A DNA stretch of 64,000 nt from Mycteria americana (taxonomy: Eukaryota > Chordata > Aves > Ciconiiformes > Ciconiidae). The position numbers were made by a program, and so were the translations under genes. The stretch is taken from the NCBI RefSeq assembly GCF_035582795.1, contig NC_134365.1, forward strand, positions 43,442,135-43,506,134. Reading direction: 5' to 3'. Positions 26,236-38,640 of this stretch are shown here, one piece after another; positions within the stretch are counted from its first letter, which is position 1, and every line of letters starts with the position of its first letter. The notes under the pieces were generated by a model. That model ran no database searches. It had not been told where the DNA came from and was given only the letters and a program-made list of their open reading frames with translations.

Positions 26236-28079
26236 CACAGCTACACCTGTGTAGCTCTGAAACCTTCTTGAATGGGAGAAAAATTATAATTTGTGCATGC
26301 AGATGAGATGTTTCTCAGCTTTCAGGCTTCCTAGCTGCAATCATTCCTTGAGAAACAAATGGCTGTGAAAAGGGCAGGATCAAGAGGTGAATTGTTGGAC
26401 ACTGTGCTAAGAACAAATTGTCCGGCTTTCTGTTACGCCAGTCTGTTGCTGCACGGATACACATGCTCACTCATAAAACCAAATGCCAGCAGATTATATT
26501 TCCTTCCAAACAGGATCATCTATGAATATATATAACTCTATCTTGAATTAGAAAAATCCATCAGTTTTTCCTCTCCCTGTAGGTATACACATACACATGC
26601 ACGAGTCTGTGTAGACATCCAGCTATGGTGCAGTACACTACAAACAAAATGTGTAAGTGAAATTATTATATCTAAAATAGCAGGAACTCAAGAGATACAT
26701 ATCAGCAGCTCCTCAAATTCCAACACCTCCCCGCTGCATTTCTGCATCCCATAAATTTTCAGACTTACCGTTACAAATAATTTCAATTTGCAGTCTTCCC
26801 TTAAACTGACTTTAGCCAGATTAATCTTATTTCTTCTTATTAGACACATCTTGCATGCAGAGTGTAAAACAATAATCCGCTTGTAATGCTTACTGGCATT
26901 GGCTCTCATCAAAGAGACGGGCAGAGAAGTGCGGTTAATGGCAGTAACGGAGAGAGCCCGCTCGCTTGTTGGGTGGCAGCACCTGGGAGGGTTTTCTACC
27001 TGCCTGCTGCAGGACTGAAATCCATGAATTTCAAAGCTGCTTGTGTCTTTATAGTCATTATGAAAGTATCTCTCAGTCAATACCAATTAATGACAACTTT
27101 TTATGAAGAAAAATTTCAGTACCATCTGGAATTCCTGGAGAGAGAAACCTGTGGACTTGTCTTCTGCAGCATGGCAACCCCCCTCATTATAACCAACACA
27201 AAAGCAGACTGATATATTATCATTTTCACTGCCACCCATTACCCTGTTTGCTCACTAATATCTGTTGGAATATATGGATTTTAATGTTTGACGAGTAGGA
27301 TTTTTCCAGTTGTTCACCTCTTGATGGTTGGTGAGCAGCAGCGGCCCCTGACTGCACACTGGGAAGCTCTATTGTTCAGTCTGCTCTGCCCCAGCTCCCA
27401 AAAGTCCTTGTCTAACCCCAAACAGTTGTAACTGTGCAAATAACAGCATTCATTTTGACCTCCCAAAAGATGAAGTCTGACCTTGCATTATACAATTTCC
27501 TTAAATAAAAAAATAATAATTGAGTGAACAGTGAGTTACCAGGCCGGCTAAAATTCTTCAGGCAGTGAAACAGCATTTTCATACGACATGCAAGAGGACA
27601 GATTTCCTGACAACTACGTTTCAGAAAGCCCAAGCTAGCGAATTGTCCAGGGTCTATTCCCAGTCGAGTATGGATATTTTTCCTGAGATAAAATGCAAAG
27701 TGTTCAGTTAAGAACTGATATTTAGCCTGTGAAAACATGTTATAGGTCAGTCATTTCAGCCTTTTAATACTACCTGGTATTTGCAAGCACAGGTCTTAAA
27801 ATCCATACAAAGACCTTGCAAGTACTTCTGCACGTGTCCTTCTTGCTGGAGCACTCTGGAATGGGCATGCAGAAACACAGCCCGCTTCTGTAGAGATGAA
27901 TCTGGAAATGAAGACCCAAAATAAGTTGTTTGGCTAAAGGGATGTGAGGAGAGCAGAGATACAACCCAGATTACATCAAATGTAGAATGTTTGCCCTATT
28001 CAAATGAAAATTTCCCTTTTTTTCTGAGCTCCAGTGTCCTGAATGAATAAGAAGCAGCCTTTTTTTCTGCTCTGAGCTC

Positions 28080-28240
28080 TCTTAATGGCCATTTTAATGA
28101 CTGTCTCCTCAAGTTTACAGCCAGCTGTCTAATTACTGAATGCCAATATTTATGAAAGCCCAGCATATACAGTGATAATGACACAATTCAGTATTTATGG
28201 GGAGCACATTTTTCATAAATACCAATGCTGAGTAATCACA
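28080..28240. promoter_or_regulatory. Candidate homeodomain-rich regulatory block
   Basis: Within about 160 bases there are three copies of a TATTTATG word: ATATTTATGAAA at 28146-28157, GTATTTATGGGG at 28191-28202, and an inverted copy TTTTCATAAATACC at 28210-28223. There is also a TCTAATTACTG site near 28128-28138 and two AATG/CATT homeodomain-like words. TTTATG is the core preferred by posterior HOX and CDX proteins. Function is inferred from motifs only. Confidence 0.3.
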
Positions 28241-29944
28241 GTATTGTCTTGGTACTTCCACTAATTTCAGAGGACAATGAGCAAGAATTCCTTGAAACTT
28301 AAAATCCAGAAACTATTCACCCCTTACCCTTTCGGTGACTTCAGACCCAGCATGTAGTAGCAGTAAGAAAGAACTATGATTTCTTATTCCTGAAAAATTG
28401 TTGCTGAACTGATGGGGTGAGGGATATTTTTAAGGTGCTGTGATTGGTTTGCAGGTGGTGGGGAGCCTGACAAGGTGAGCGGCAGGGAGGGAATACTCTG
28501 CCTTTCGCACAATAGCTCCGTGATTGGAACAATGTTTGGAGGGGGAGGAGAAGAGGTGGGCAGAATATCAGACTCCCTTTGCCTCTCAAAATCCTCCTAT
28601 TCTCACTAGCAAACTCCAAAGCCTCTGCTTAGAAAATTGCTCAAAAGCAGAGGCACTGCTTGATTTTAGGGCCTGTGAGATGAAGCAGTTGTTGAGAGCA
28701 AAGTCGTTCTCCAAGACTTAGATGACTCAAATGCACCTACGCTGTGGTTTTGGTGGAATTTAGCCAGTGGGCATTGGATCCAAAAGCCTGTGAAGATGGG
28801 GCAGGACAGACATCATGGAGGGAGGGACCGCACTGGCAAACTTTGTTTCCATGTACTAAGGGAAAGATTGCAAATTTGAACGTTAAGGAAGCCGTTCCTG
28901 CCTACTGCTGACTTCTGTACGTCCATGTTCAGGTCACAGTTATATTTACCACATAATTGCAACCAGAGGAGAACTTCAGGTTTATATCTTATTCAACAGA
29001 AAATTCTCTACTATTGCGATGTTTTCTAATACTAGAAATGATGATAGAAATGATGTCAGAAGCTCACACCATTTCCTGCAGAGCCTGTTTCCCTAAGACA
29101 TGCTACAGAGCAATATTCATCCAAAGTAACAAAAGGTGTAAATTAAGTTGAATAAAATTGAATCAAATTGAGGAAATATTCATTCTGCCTGGGAATGACC
29201 ACACAGATATCTAATGCAGTTTAAATAATGTATCCTAAATGTTTTCCTTTAGGTAATTTGATTACTGTTCCTGACCAGCCCCATGTAATAATCGGATATT
29301 CTCTGCTGGAGTATTAACCAGGCTTGCATTCAGGAGTCTGCTCTGAAGATCTGAAAAAAGATTCCACTGAATCCACTGGGCTTTGCATGAGATACCCAGC
29401 TTGCAGGGCTGGCTGAAACGAGCCTGAGGAGCAGAGAAGTGGCCTGCCCTGCTGTAACATCACCACGTAACATAACACAGAACATCCACATTATGTCAGC
29501 GTGAAGGCTCATCTGGCCCTGCTTTCTCTCTCCCATGCACACCATTAGGAGACAGGCATAGAAGAACAAAAGAGTGTGTATTTGCTCCTGTGTGTGTGGA
29601 GGAGGGGGGTACAAAAGTACAGGAGGGCGAACCATCTCTGTATACCTCCAAAGCAATAGGAGAATCCCTGAACTACAATCTATATAACCAGATGTTCATG
29701 TTTAGTAGCTACCAATGGACCACTCTTTCATGAATTTATTTTTCCTCTCCTTAAACTTCTTATACTAATTAATCTCCATGTGAAAAGGCCTTTTGTTTAA
29801 ATCCATTACACTTTAGCAGCAGGTATCTGTTGTGTTCCTTGTCCTCTCCTGGCTTTCTATGCCCAAGAACAGCAGTGGCTTCAGTATCTGAAGTCATAAG
29901 GTAATAGTAGCAGAAATTAAGCTTTTTATTACTGTCATTTAGTT

Positions 29945-29957
29945 GGGGGGGGGGGGG
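29945..29957. repeat. G13 homopolymer
   Basis: Thirteen uninterrupted G, followed by CGG. It can form a G-quadruplex and is prone to length errors in sequencing. Confidence 0.95.
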
Positions 29958-30036
29958 CGGCAAGTCGATGAGATGTCAATGATTAGTTGCCTAAAGAAAA
30001 GAAAGAAAAATGAACAAATTTGCAAGTAGAGGGATA

Positions 30037-30160
30037 TGTAATGGGCCAAGTGGAGTCCAGAGCCCTGTGTTTCCATCCAGTATTTGATCATCTCACTCAA
30101 ACTCTCTCAGTTTGTTTCCCAGTGTGTGAAACAGAAACAAATGTGTAGCATAAATGAAAA
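30037..30160 (+). mobile_element. Possible MIR-like SINE fossil
   Basis: The piece AGTGGAGTCCAGAGCCCTGT (30050-30069) could correspond to the 'gactctggagccagactg' part of MIR. CTCACTCAAACTCTCTCAGT then TTGTTTCCCAGTGTGTGAAA (30093-30132) could correspond to 'acttaacctctctgtgcctcagtttcctcatctgtaaaa'. Spacing is roughly right, but identity is low. Confidence 0.3.
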
Positions 30161-33100
30161 CATGGACTACTATAATTAAAATTTGTATAATATTTTGAAG
30201 TTTTTGATTACAGTATAAAAGCCAAATACGTGGGGTTTCTTTGTCCTTACTGTAAATGGTTTGCTTGCATTGGCACTGTCCTTACGTAAATGGGTTAAAT
30301 TACTACACATATGTACATATATATACATAAAAAATTGTTACATTCTTATTGAATGTACTCACAAGGAATTGTAAAAATAGCATTTACCAACATCTTTAGC
30401 TCCCGCCCTTCTCTTCTGATTGTTACTGGCATAACTTCTGATGCTTGATTGTCCCATGGTGCAAGTTTGCTTGATTTCTCTTTTGTGCAGTGTGATGAAG
30501 AACTCGTGTGACTGGAATAAGCTCATTTTCCTGTGTGAGGGTATGGGAATAGCAAATAAAAACTGGCTTCTGTTGAACAAAATGTACCTGTACTTATGGC
30601 ACATATCTGAAAGCTTCATTAACAGTGATCTGTGAAACTAGATCTTTGACATGAAACTGTGAAGCAGACCCTGAAACAGGACAAAAGGAAAGGGTCATCT
30701 TTGCAAATACATATTAAGCATTTTCAGTTGATTCCAATAGTGTTTGCTGAACAACAGTGCATGCAGATTTTGGTTTGCCGTGAAAGGCTGCTCTTGTCAC
30801 CACCTGACAGGAAGAATGAGTCAACAGTTAAACAAAACGACCCATTAAGCAACTTTTATCATGAAACAGAAATGTCTGTTGCTCATTAACTTTGAATAAA
30901 GTATGCTGAACAAAAGACTGGTATTTTAAAAATTTATTTAGAAGACTGAATAATAACAACCTTGGATCTACAACTTTGTCTTGATGATTCTCTCCCCACT
31001 CCTCCCCCAACCAAAAAACTTAAACTGTTAGTCATGATGCATTTTGGTTTCCAAATAACTCAAAAGAATTTGTGTGGGTAGTTCATATCTTAATTTACTT
31101 GACAAGTTCAAGTCTCTTTACTACCACTAAGCATGTATATTGGTTTTGAGCCTTGGGTAGTTTACCAAAAAGACATCACCTTTCCTTCCTTTAATTTTTT
31201 TTTTTTTTAATTGGGATTATGGAAGTGCTGAGATGTTACCTAGCATGCAGGTTGTCATCATGGCAAAAAACAGAGGCAAAAGTTATGATCTAAACTATGC
31301 AGGCAACCTGGTTCTCCTTATTTCCAGCCACTTCCATGTCTATGTAAGCCTCATCTTAGAAATACATTAATATGTAACTACTATTGCTGGGCATTGCACG
31401 GGGAAAACCAGTGCAAGTCTTGGCACCGCCTGTGCCATGCCTGTAAGGGTAAGGTGCAAAGCCAGCAAGACAGCAGTAGAATTATAACCGGGAGGCTTCA
31501 CTAATGGGTTACTGGCACAGTCTGAAGACTACATTAGATATTCACTGCTGACATGACAAGATACACTCCCGACAGGGACCATGGATTGAAAGAAAAGAAA
31601 CATTGCCAGCCTAAAATCCAAGCTGCCCAGCCACATACCCTCGTATGTGCCTGCTGCCAGCTTTCTGCAAGGTTTTCTGAAGTTAGCTAACATTTATCAT
31701 TTATAATAAGCCTTTAAACAAATTCCATGCGTGGGATGAAGTAAAAGGATATACCAAGTCATTGTACCCTCCTCAGCCTTGGCTGTAGCCATTTGGCAGC
31801 CATTGTCCTCTACCAGGAACATCGTTGTCTAAGACAAGGATATAGCTGCTACGTACCATCCCAGCCCCCTTCCTAGGGGTCTTTCTTCAAAAGGGGCCCA
31901 TGTGAGCCAAATGATGGAATGAAGCTGGGCCAAATAGGCACAATACAGACAAGGCGTTCAGGAATAAAACCAATGCCAAAGCACCTGTTTTGCCTAGCTC
32001 TGTATCCATCTCTCTTTCTCACTAAAGGATGTACATTTTAAGGAAACCACTTAAAACTTGCTTAGATTTAGCCCTTCAAAAAGATAACCCCATACCCCAA
32101 AGGATGTGAGGGCGATCAGTTGAAGTACCTCTTAAAGTCTTTTCATTATTCATTGGATGTCTAGGAAAACATTTTGACTGTTGTAATTCTATATACCCAC
32201 CAGGCTGGTGCCAGAGATTCCATTAAATGGGTGCAACTGACTACCTGAGCTGCCTGCACAGGGAGAGCCACAGCCCCGTATTAACCCTCATTGATCTACG
32301 CACAAGAGAGAGAAGACAAAACTCTGCACAGCGGAGCCCTAGCCTGTAGGTCTGTCTGCCCAGGGTAGGCTAAAAGTTTCACTTACAGTAACCGTAGCTG
32401 AAGATACTCAGGAAAATAAAGCCAGAGATGTTAATTTGAGGACAAGATTTCTGCTACTCTTTGAGTATTAGACAGGGAGCTCTCTCCGATTCCCCTGTCC
32501 TGGACCTGGAGGGAGAAGGAGGGATTCTGCTTTGGTAGTATAAAGAGTCTGGAATTGGGCAAACCAGCATGAATAAGGGCTCGCTTTTGCTATATATTTA
32601 ACTCTCTGCCAGTTGAAGCAGTCGGCTCCCCAGCTTCAATGCTGGCTCTGGCCAGATGCCCTGGCCCCAGGCTGCTCCATCACTCCCGCTCATACCCACT
32701 GCCCCAGAAAGCTTTTCAGGTTCCCGTCAGTGCTTGTCACCTTTTCCTCACCCTTGGTTGAAACAAAAATCGGGAACGAGGCAGTTCGCTGATTTACGTA
32801 GTCACCAAGAAACTGGATTCACCCCAGATGGGCTGTGGACTTGCCCCACCGTGACCCCACAGGAACCCATAGCAGGGAGCATGCACACACACACACGCAC
32901 GATGAAGGAATGGAAAGACATCTGACATTGAGACAGTGTTTGTATTTTCTAGGGCTCCCTCTGTTCCAGAGAAGCCCAACATGTGTTTAAAACGCTGTTT
33001 TGTATGCCTTTAGGGTCACTTTCATTAGGCCTGTTAATCCCCCAAAGTAATCTGTATTTACCTGTTCTTGCCCCTTCCTACAGCACTGTCGTCACAACTG

Positions 33101-35459
33101 GTTTTTAGTTTATGAAAATACAAGGCAAAGGCATTTGTGTATATAAAGAAAGAAACCTTCCAACTAAGATTTGTCTTGAAAGCAGAGAAGTTCCCTGATG
33201 TTACTGTATGTAAGATCAGGGCAGTGACGTGGCTTCTTTGCCTTCATTTCTTTTGGCCTTTTTTATATCCGTTCAATGATTTTCTTCACTTTCTTACAGA
33301 AAAAAGACCTGTCTCAGAGACACAAACAGTATATGCAGATGTATCTTAAAGGAAGCCAGCCAATACTAAGGTACCATGTATCCTCCTTAAACCCTGAAAT
33401 TAGTAAGATCCCATAAGCCCAACTGTTCCAGGATTTTTCCTCCAACAGAGTGGGGTGAAGTCTCTCGGACTGCCGTGGAAACAGACTGGGTAGTGTTGTC
33501 AAAAGGAATAAGAATTCGATTGTACAAATAATCTGCAGTTAATGTGAATATTGCTCATTGCCAAGGTATAAATGTCATACTTCATAAGAAAAAAAAGTTT
33601 CCAGCAGATGTTCCTGTAATCCTATTTACTGGTTCTATACTATTTCCCCCTGGTCACATAACATGACTTTTCAGTGTTTTTCATATGTTGGAAAAAACTT
33701 TAATGAACACAATGTAAGAAATAATTAATCACAGGCAGAGGAATGGAGTAGATGACCTAAACGATTTCCAGTTCCTGCTGGTTCTTTGTTATACTAAATA
33801 CACTCGTAATTAGAGGACAAAAGAACAGTTATTCTCATGTAAAAACATCCATGCTATGTGTTAGAATAGTAAAAATCATTTGGTAAAAAGTCATGCCCCC
33901 AAATTAAATAATTATATTGTACAAAAACTGTGCATCAGCCAGCTTGGCAAACAGCTCTCTGTGTGGGAAGCTGTGCTGGAGTGTGCCCTGGCTTCAGCAC
34001 AGTAAATTTCTCGGGGCATTTACTGTATGATTTCCTGAAATATTAAACTAAACACTGTTTTTCTTTCTTGCTTACTGAACACAAATTAAATCCACAAAAA
34101 GTGCGGCTTCTCATATTCATAGGGCTGTAGCTTCTCTCCTTCCCCTCTGTGAGTCTGGGGTTTGTTTGGTTGTAAATTTTAAGAAATTCTTCCTGGGAAA
34201 TTGTCCTGACAATAAAAGAGAGAGAGAGAAGCAAGTAAGGCAATGATTTGGCTTTTCTAAAAGAAAACTGAAGTGGAACAAATAACATTTTAACCCTAGA
34301 TGTGGTAGTAGTCCTCATGAGTTAGTATTGTGAAAGGACCCCAATTATTTTTAGCACTCACTCTTTCTTCATTTCCCAGCAGGAGGGCATAGGCAACTGT
34401 TCCTATTTCATATATTTACCGGAGATATGTAAATCACTCTGGAGAAAGGAGGACCAGTTCAAGCAATGAGAACAGACGGGTCATCACTAGGTGCCCCGAC
34501 TCAAGGACGGAGATGAAACAAGGGTCCTTCCCCCGGTCCCCAGCGCCATTGCTGTTGTGCAACGTTGCGTTGACCTGAGGCCTGGTCCTGGCACTGCCGG
34601 GCACCTTGGTCTTGGCTTCCTGGTGACCACAATCTCAGCAGATGCCGATCCTGGCATCGCTGGCGCTGCTCCACGGGGTGGCAGGACCAGGTATGCGTGA
34701 GAGCTTGACTCCTCACCCTTTTTAATAGGTGTGTTAGTATTTTGACACCATTTTCCACCAATCTGTTGGCCTGTGTACAACGTTACCTGTCTAAACAGAT
34801 ACTTCATTGGAAACTGCTTAAATTTATTCCATTTTAACAATGGCCCAGTGTCGGACACAACTTCACCAGCAAAAATGGATTTGCTCAGCAGGATTATATG
34901 TGTACCTCGTACCGCCTTCCAGTAAGACCGTCTCAGGGACGTGGAAATGGCAACTGGGGAGCAGTGGGCACTTCTTCACAGACAGCGTGAGCCCGTCTCT
35001 GCCTCTCAGTCCCGAGGGCAAGCTGCCCCTGCCATCGCTGCTGGGGTTTGTCATTGGGGTCCTTTCGTATTTACGGCATGGGTGACACGACTGCGTGTCC
35101 TTTAGCCGCTTCTCAGAGGAACCAGTAGAAAAGACTTTTTGACCGATTTCTTTGTTCTGTAAATAATTGCCACGCACTCTTGACAATGCATTTTTCTGTA
35201 ATACTTTAAAACCCACAAACCTGATACATACCAATAAAATATAATATTTTTATTAAAGAACTTAATGCCTGAAAAATTATTTTAATCACATTTCAATAAA
35301 GTAGTTTTGTAATCAAACTATTTTTAACCTTTTTTAAATATCAGGATAAGATTTAATCTAAAAATCAATTTACTAATTTTAAAACAGTCTTCCAGGAAGT
35401 AAATCAAAGTTAGAAGTTAGATGGAAGTTAGTGGAAGCTATAAAGTAAAAATGTTACAA

Positions 35460-35481
35460 ATGGAAGCATGAGAGCTTCCAT
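35460..35481. repeat. 8-bp inverted repeat
   Basis: ATGGAAGC (35460-35467) pairs exactly with GCTTCCAT (35474-35481) around ATGAGA. It stands out as the only GC-containing hairpin in a very AT-rich neighbourhood. Function unknown. Confidence 0.75.
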
Positions 35482-36671
35482 CAGAGGATATTATAGTCTC
35501 TGATATAATGTAGCAAACAAATATGTTTTTTTAAGAATTTTAAAATTTGGATTATTGAATCTATAATTGTTATCTTTGATGTAAGTACAGTAAGCATTTG
35601 TTTAGGAAATATTTAAAGAGGATAATGTTACGTACAGAAGACAAATGTCAGTGTCACAATACACAGCAGCTTTCACTCACAATCCTTCTTACATTATTGA
35701 ATTAAAAACTGGCATTACGATACATATACCAGGTAGAGGCAGTGCTGAAGTCATTTTGGCAATAAATGAGTCAAAGTTACCAATATTTCAGTCAGACTTT
35801 ACTGAGAAAGATACAATTAAGCAGACTAAGAGTTTATAAATCTTCCTTTTTAGACGTCATAGGCTATCTTTAAAAAAGATTGACATTATGTGTCATTAAT
35901 TTCCACAGATGAGGTGAAATACTGATGCCTCTGAAATGAAAAAAGAAAGATGTAAAGAAATGAGTCAGTGTCGGTGCAGGTTAGAGGAATGCTTCATGGC
36001 TGGTTTAGCTTCTCATGCCACCACCAGCACCGCTACCGTTGCCCTGGAAAGGACTCCGGATCCAGGCTGGAACACAAACCCGGAGCGCCCAAACCGAGCC
36101 GCCAGCATCCCAGGATCTGAACCGTACAAACACTCGTAAAAACCTGGGAACAACATTTGCTGCATGCTCCTCTGCCGTACCTACCTTTCAGACTTAGAAA
36201 TTTGAAAGCAGTGGGAGTTCCAGGAGGAGGATGTCTGAGAGCAGATTTTGGTCCCTGGGCTATTTGTTTTTTGAGCTAAAAAACCTAAAGTGGTTGCAGT
36301 AGTATTATATACACATCACTTGTCAAATTTAGATCAAAGCAGCTTTAGTTATATGAGAACAGAAAATGTCTGAACTTGGCAAACTCCTATTTTTCCTCCA
36401 GGGATGCTATACATTTGTCAAAAAGCAACTTCACAAGACACACTTTTAGCTGCCACCCACTCCTAAAAATATTGCAACCTCCTTCCTTTCTTCCTAAAAA
36501 AGATAGAACGGGGCTTTTTTCAGCCCTGGCCATCCTCCCGCCTGCGCAGAGCAGGGGAGGGTGCTGTCCCATAGCGGCCCTGCAGTCGCTACCAGGGGAT
36601 CTCCCTCCTCTCCTGGCCCAGACAGGGAGAGGAGCAAGCTCACAAGCAGGAGATGCTAACAGAAGCAGGTG

Positions 36672-36714
36672 TCTCCCCTTTTTTTTTTTTCTTTTTCTCT
36701 TTTTTTTTTTTTTT
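36672..36714. repeat. 43-base pure pyrimidine tract
   Basis: Every base from 36672 to 36714 is C or T, mostly T runs broken by a few C. Such tracts can form triplex DNA and are common slippage sites. No splice-acceptor context with a plausible exon follows. Confidence 0.9.
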
Positions 36715-37485
36715 GGTCACTTTACAGCATCCTGTGAGCGCTAAACACGCTTTAATATTTTCAGGGCTAGCTAAATTTTTCGTTCATGTTGGTGTTTGCC
36801 TAAAAATTTGGGGGTTTGCCAAGATACAGATCTAACCAACAGCAATCACTTGTCTGTGGGAATTTTGATTTTTTTTTTGCATGTTGAAAAAATTTAAAAA
36901 TTAAATACAAATAGTTTATTCTGAACTGTAACATTTCAGTTGAGAACTCAGTTATTATTGCATGGGCCAAGCACTTATTCTGGATTATATCTCCCGATTA
37001 TATGGCCAAGGATTCCCTCAGTACATTGGTCTTTTTACCAGAAGACGTGACATCCATGGAAGATGTAATTCATGTACAGAGTTTGTGCAAAAAAAGCAAA
37101 ATACTCATCTACCAACCCCTTTAGTATAGCCCCAGAAAAAGAAAGAAATCCAGTACCAGAGCTGGGGAAAATTGCTGTAAGTTCAAGTGGTTGTTTTTAA
37201 TGCTTTTAATATGAAATTCCTCTGCTGTTGTTTTTAAATGTATATAGTCCAGTTAGGAAAGTGAGTATAAGAACATGATGTAGCCACAGAATGATAACAA
37301 CTTAAATGATTAAAAAAAAAAAAAGCAACTGATTTTTCTGGAAGGGTTTAAAGCCAAAATCTACAAAATCTAGAGGATTTTTTTTTCTGAAGTGTGGACA
37401 AAACAGGAGTGATGATGAAAATGCCAACAAACCTGCTGGTGTTAGTTTCTCCTGCCAGAAGCAGAAACATTTCTATACTTCCAGT

Positions 37486-37516
37486 ATTTTATTTTATTTT
37501 ATTTTATTTTATTTTT
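37486..37516. repeat. (ATTTT)n pentanucleotide microsatellite
   Basis: About six uninterrupted ATTTT units ending in TTTTTAGGG. It is not attached to an identifiable retroelement tail. Confidence 0.95.
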
Positions 37517-38329
37517 AGGGAACAACTGTACCTCAGGTCATTTCTATGTCAGATTGTACATGTCATTTCTGTACGAGGTGCATTTTTTTCATTGGATACT
37601 TCAGGAAAACATTATGAGGAGCCTGAAAATTGATTCTGTGAGCTCTGGCCAGGATGCAGCCTTACTGAAAGATCATGAGCACTAACTTTCTTTGCCAGTA
37701 ACTATTAAAATTCGTAAACTAGCATTTTAAAGAGCTTGAGTTGAATGGTAATGACTCTAAATGGCTTTTTAAAGATGGTGACAAAAATACTTTAGGTATT
37801 TCTCCCTAATCTCATACCATTCTCTGCCTTTAATACAGTAATCATAAAAAATATTGCCAGACCTGCACAGGCGGAGCCTGAGTGCTTGTCCATTTTTCCT
37901 AAGTAAGTGTTTCTGTTGTTCTAATGAACATTTCCCTACAATCCTCGCCTCCCTTGGATATATACCTTGTGATATAACCATGCTGACATAATAAGCACGA
38001 ACAACAGAAATCAAATTCAGAGCTACAAAACTTATTGTACAAGGAAAACAGCTAATGAAATGGTAAGTAGTGTCAGGATACATGCATGGGAAAAATGGCT
38101 TAAACCGTGTATTGCTTTGAAATGGCAAGCTTTCCAGTTATTTTTGAATATTCTGCTCAGCATGGGAAACGTAGAGAAGTCCTATTCTGCAGCACTGATT
38201 TGCCTCCTATGTTTGCCATAGCAATGCCAGGGTCCCTGGGAGCAGGGTCCCTGCTGCTACTTACCTCCAGCTTTCAGGGAGCTGCTGCCCTGCTTGGAAG
38301 ACCTTGAAAGACAAAAAGGGAAAGCAAAC

Positions 38330-38640
38330 AAGTGTGCTTTACCAGGGGTGACCCAAGCGATTAAATAGCCGCCCGCTGGCCGTGTTTGCCAGAATACAAA
38401 GGGAAGATTGACAGCCTGTGCTGACATTCAAACCTCATGTCATTGCTGCACGTTGCCAGTGAAATCCTGCCGAGTACACCTTGCTCCGTTAAACTCGGCA
38501 CACTGAAGGTAATGTCAGCTAACAAGCTGGGGATTAAACCCAGCCTTTTACTTTGGGCAGTAACTAATTAATCCTTGGGGACTGAGAGGTTTGGCTTTTA
38601 AGTAATTATTACAGCCTATTTCTGCCTGGGCAGGAGGAGG
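38330..38640. promoter_or_regulatory. Candidate homeodomain/OTX-type regulatory block
   Basis: This repeat-free block includes GGATTAA at 38531-38537, TAATTAATCC at 38565-38574 and AGTAATTATTAC near 38601-38612. That gives two bicoid/OTX-type words (GGATTA and its complement TAATCC) and two TAATTA homeodomain cores in about 85 bases. Regulatory function is inferred from motif density and would need cross-species alignment. Confidence 0.3.

Noticed and set aside
35645..35839. A 64-codon frame with protein-like composition
   Set aside because: No splice or promoter context and no recognised family; it lies in AT-rich DNA where such frames arise by chance.
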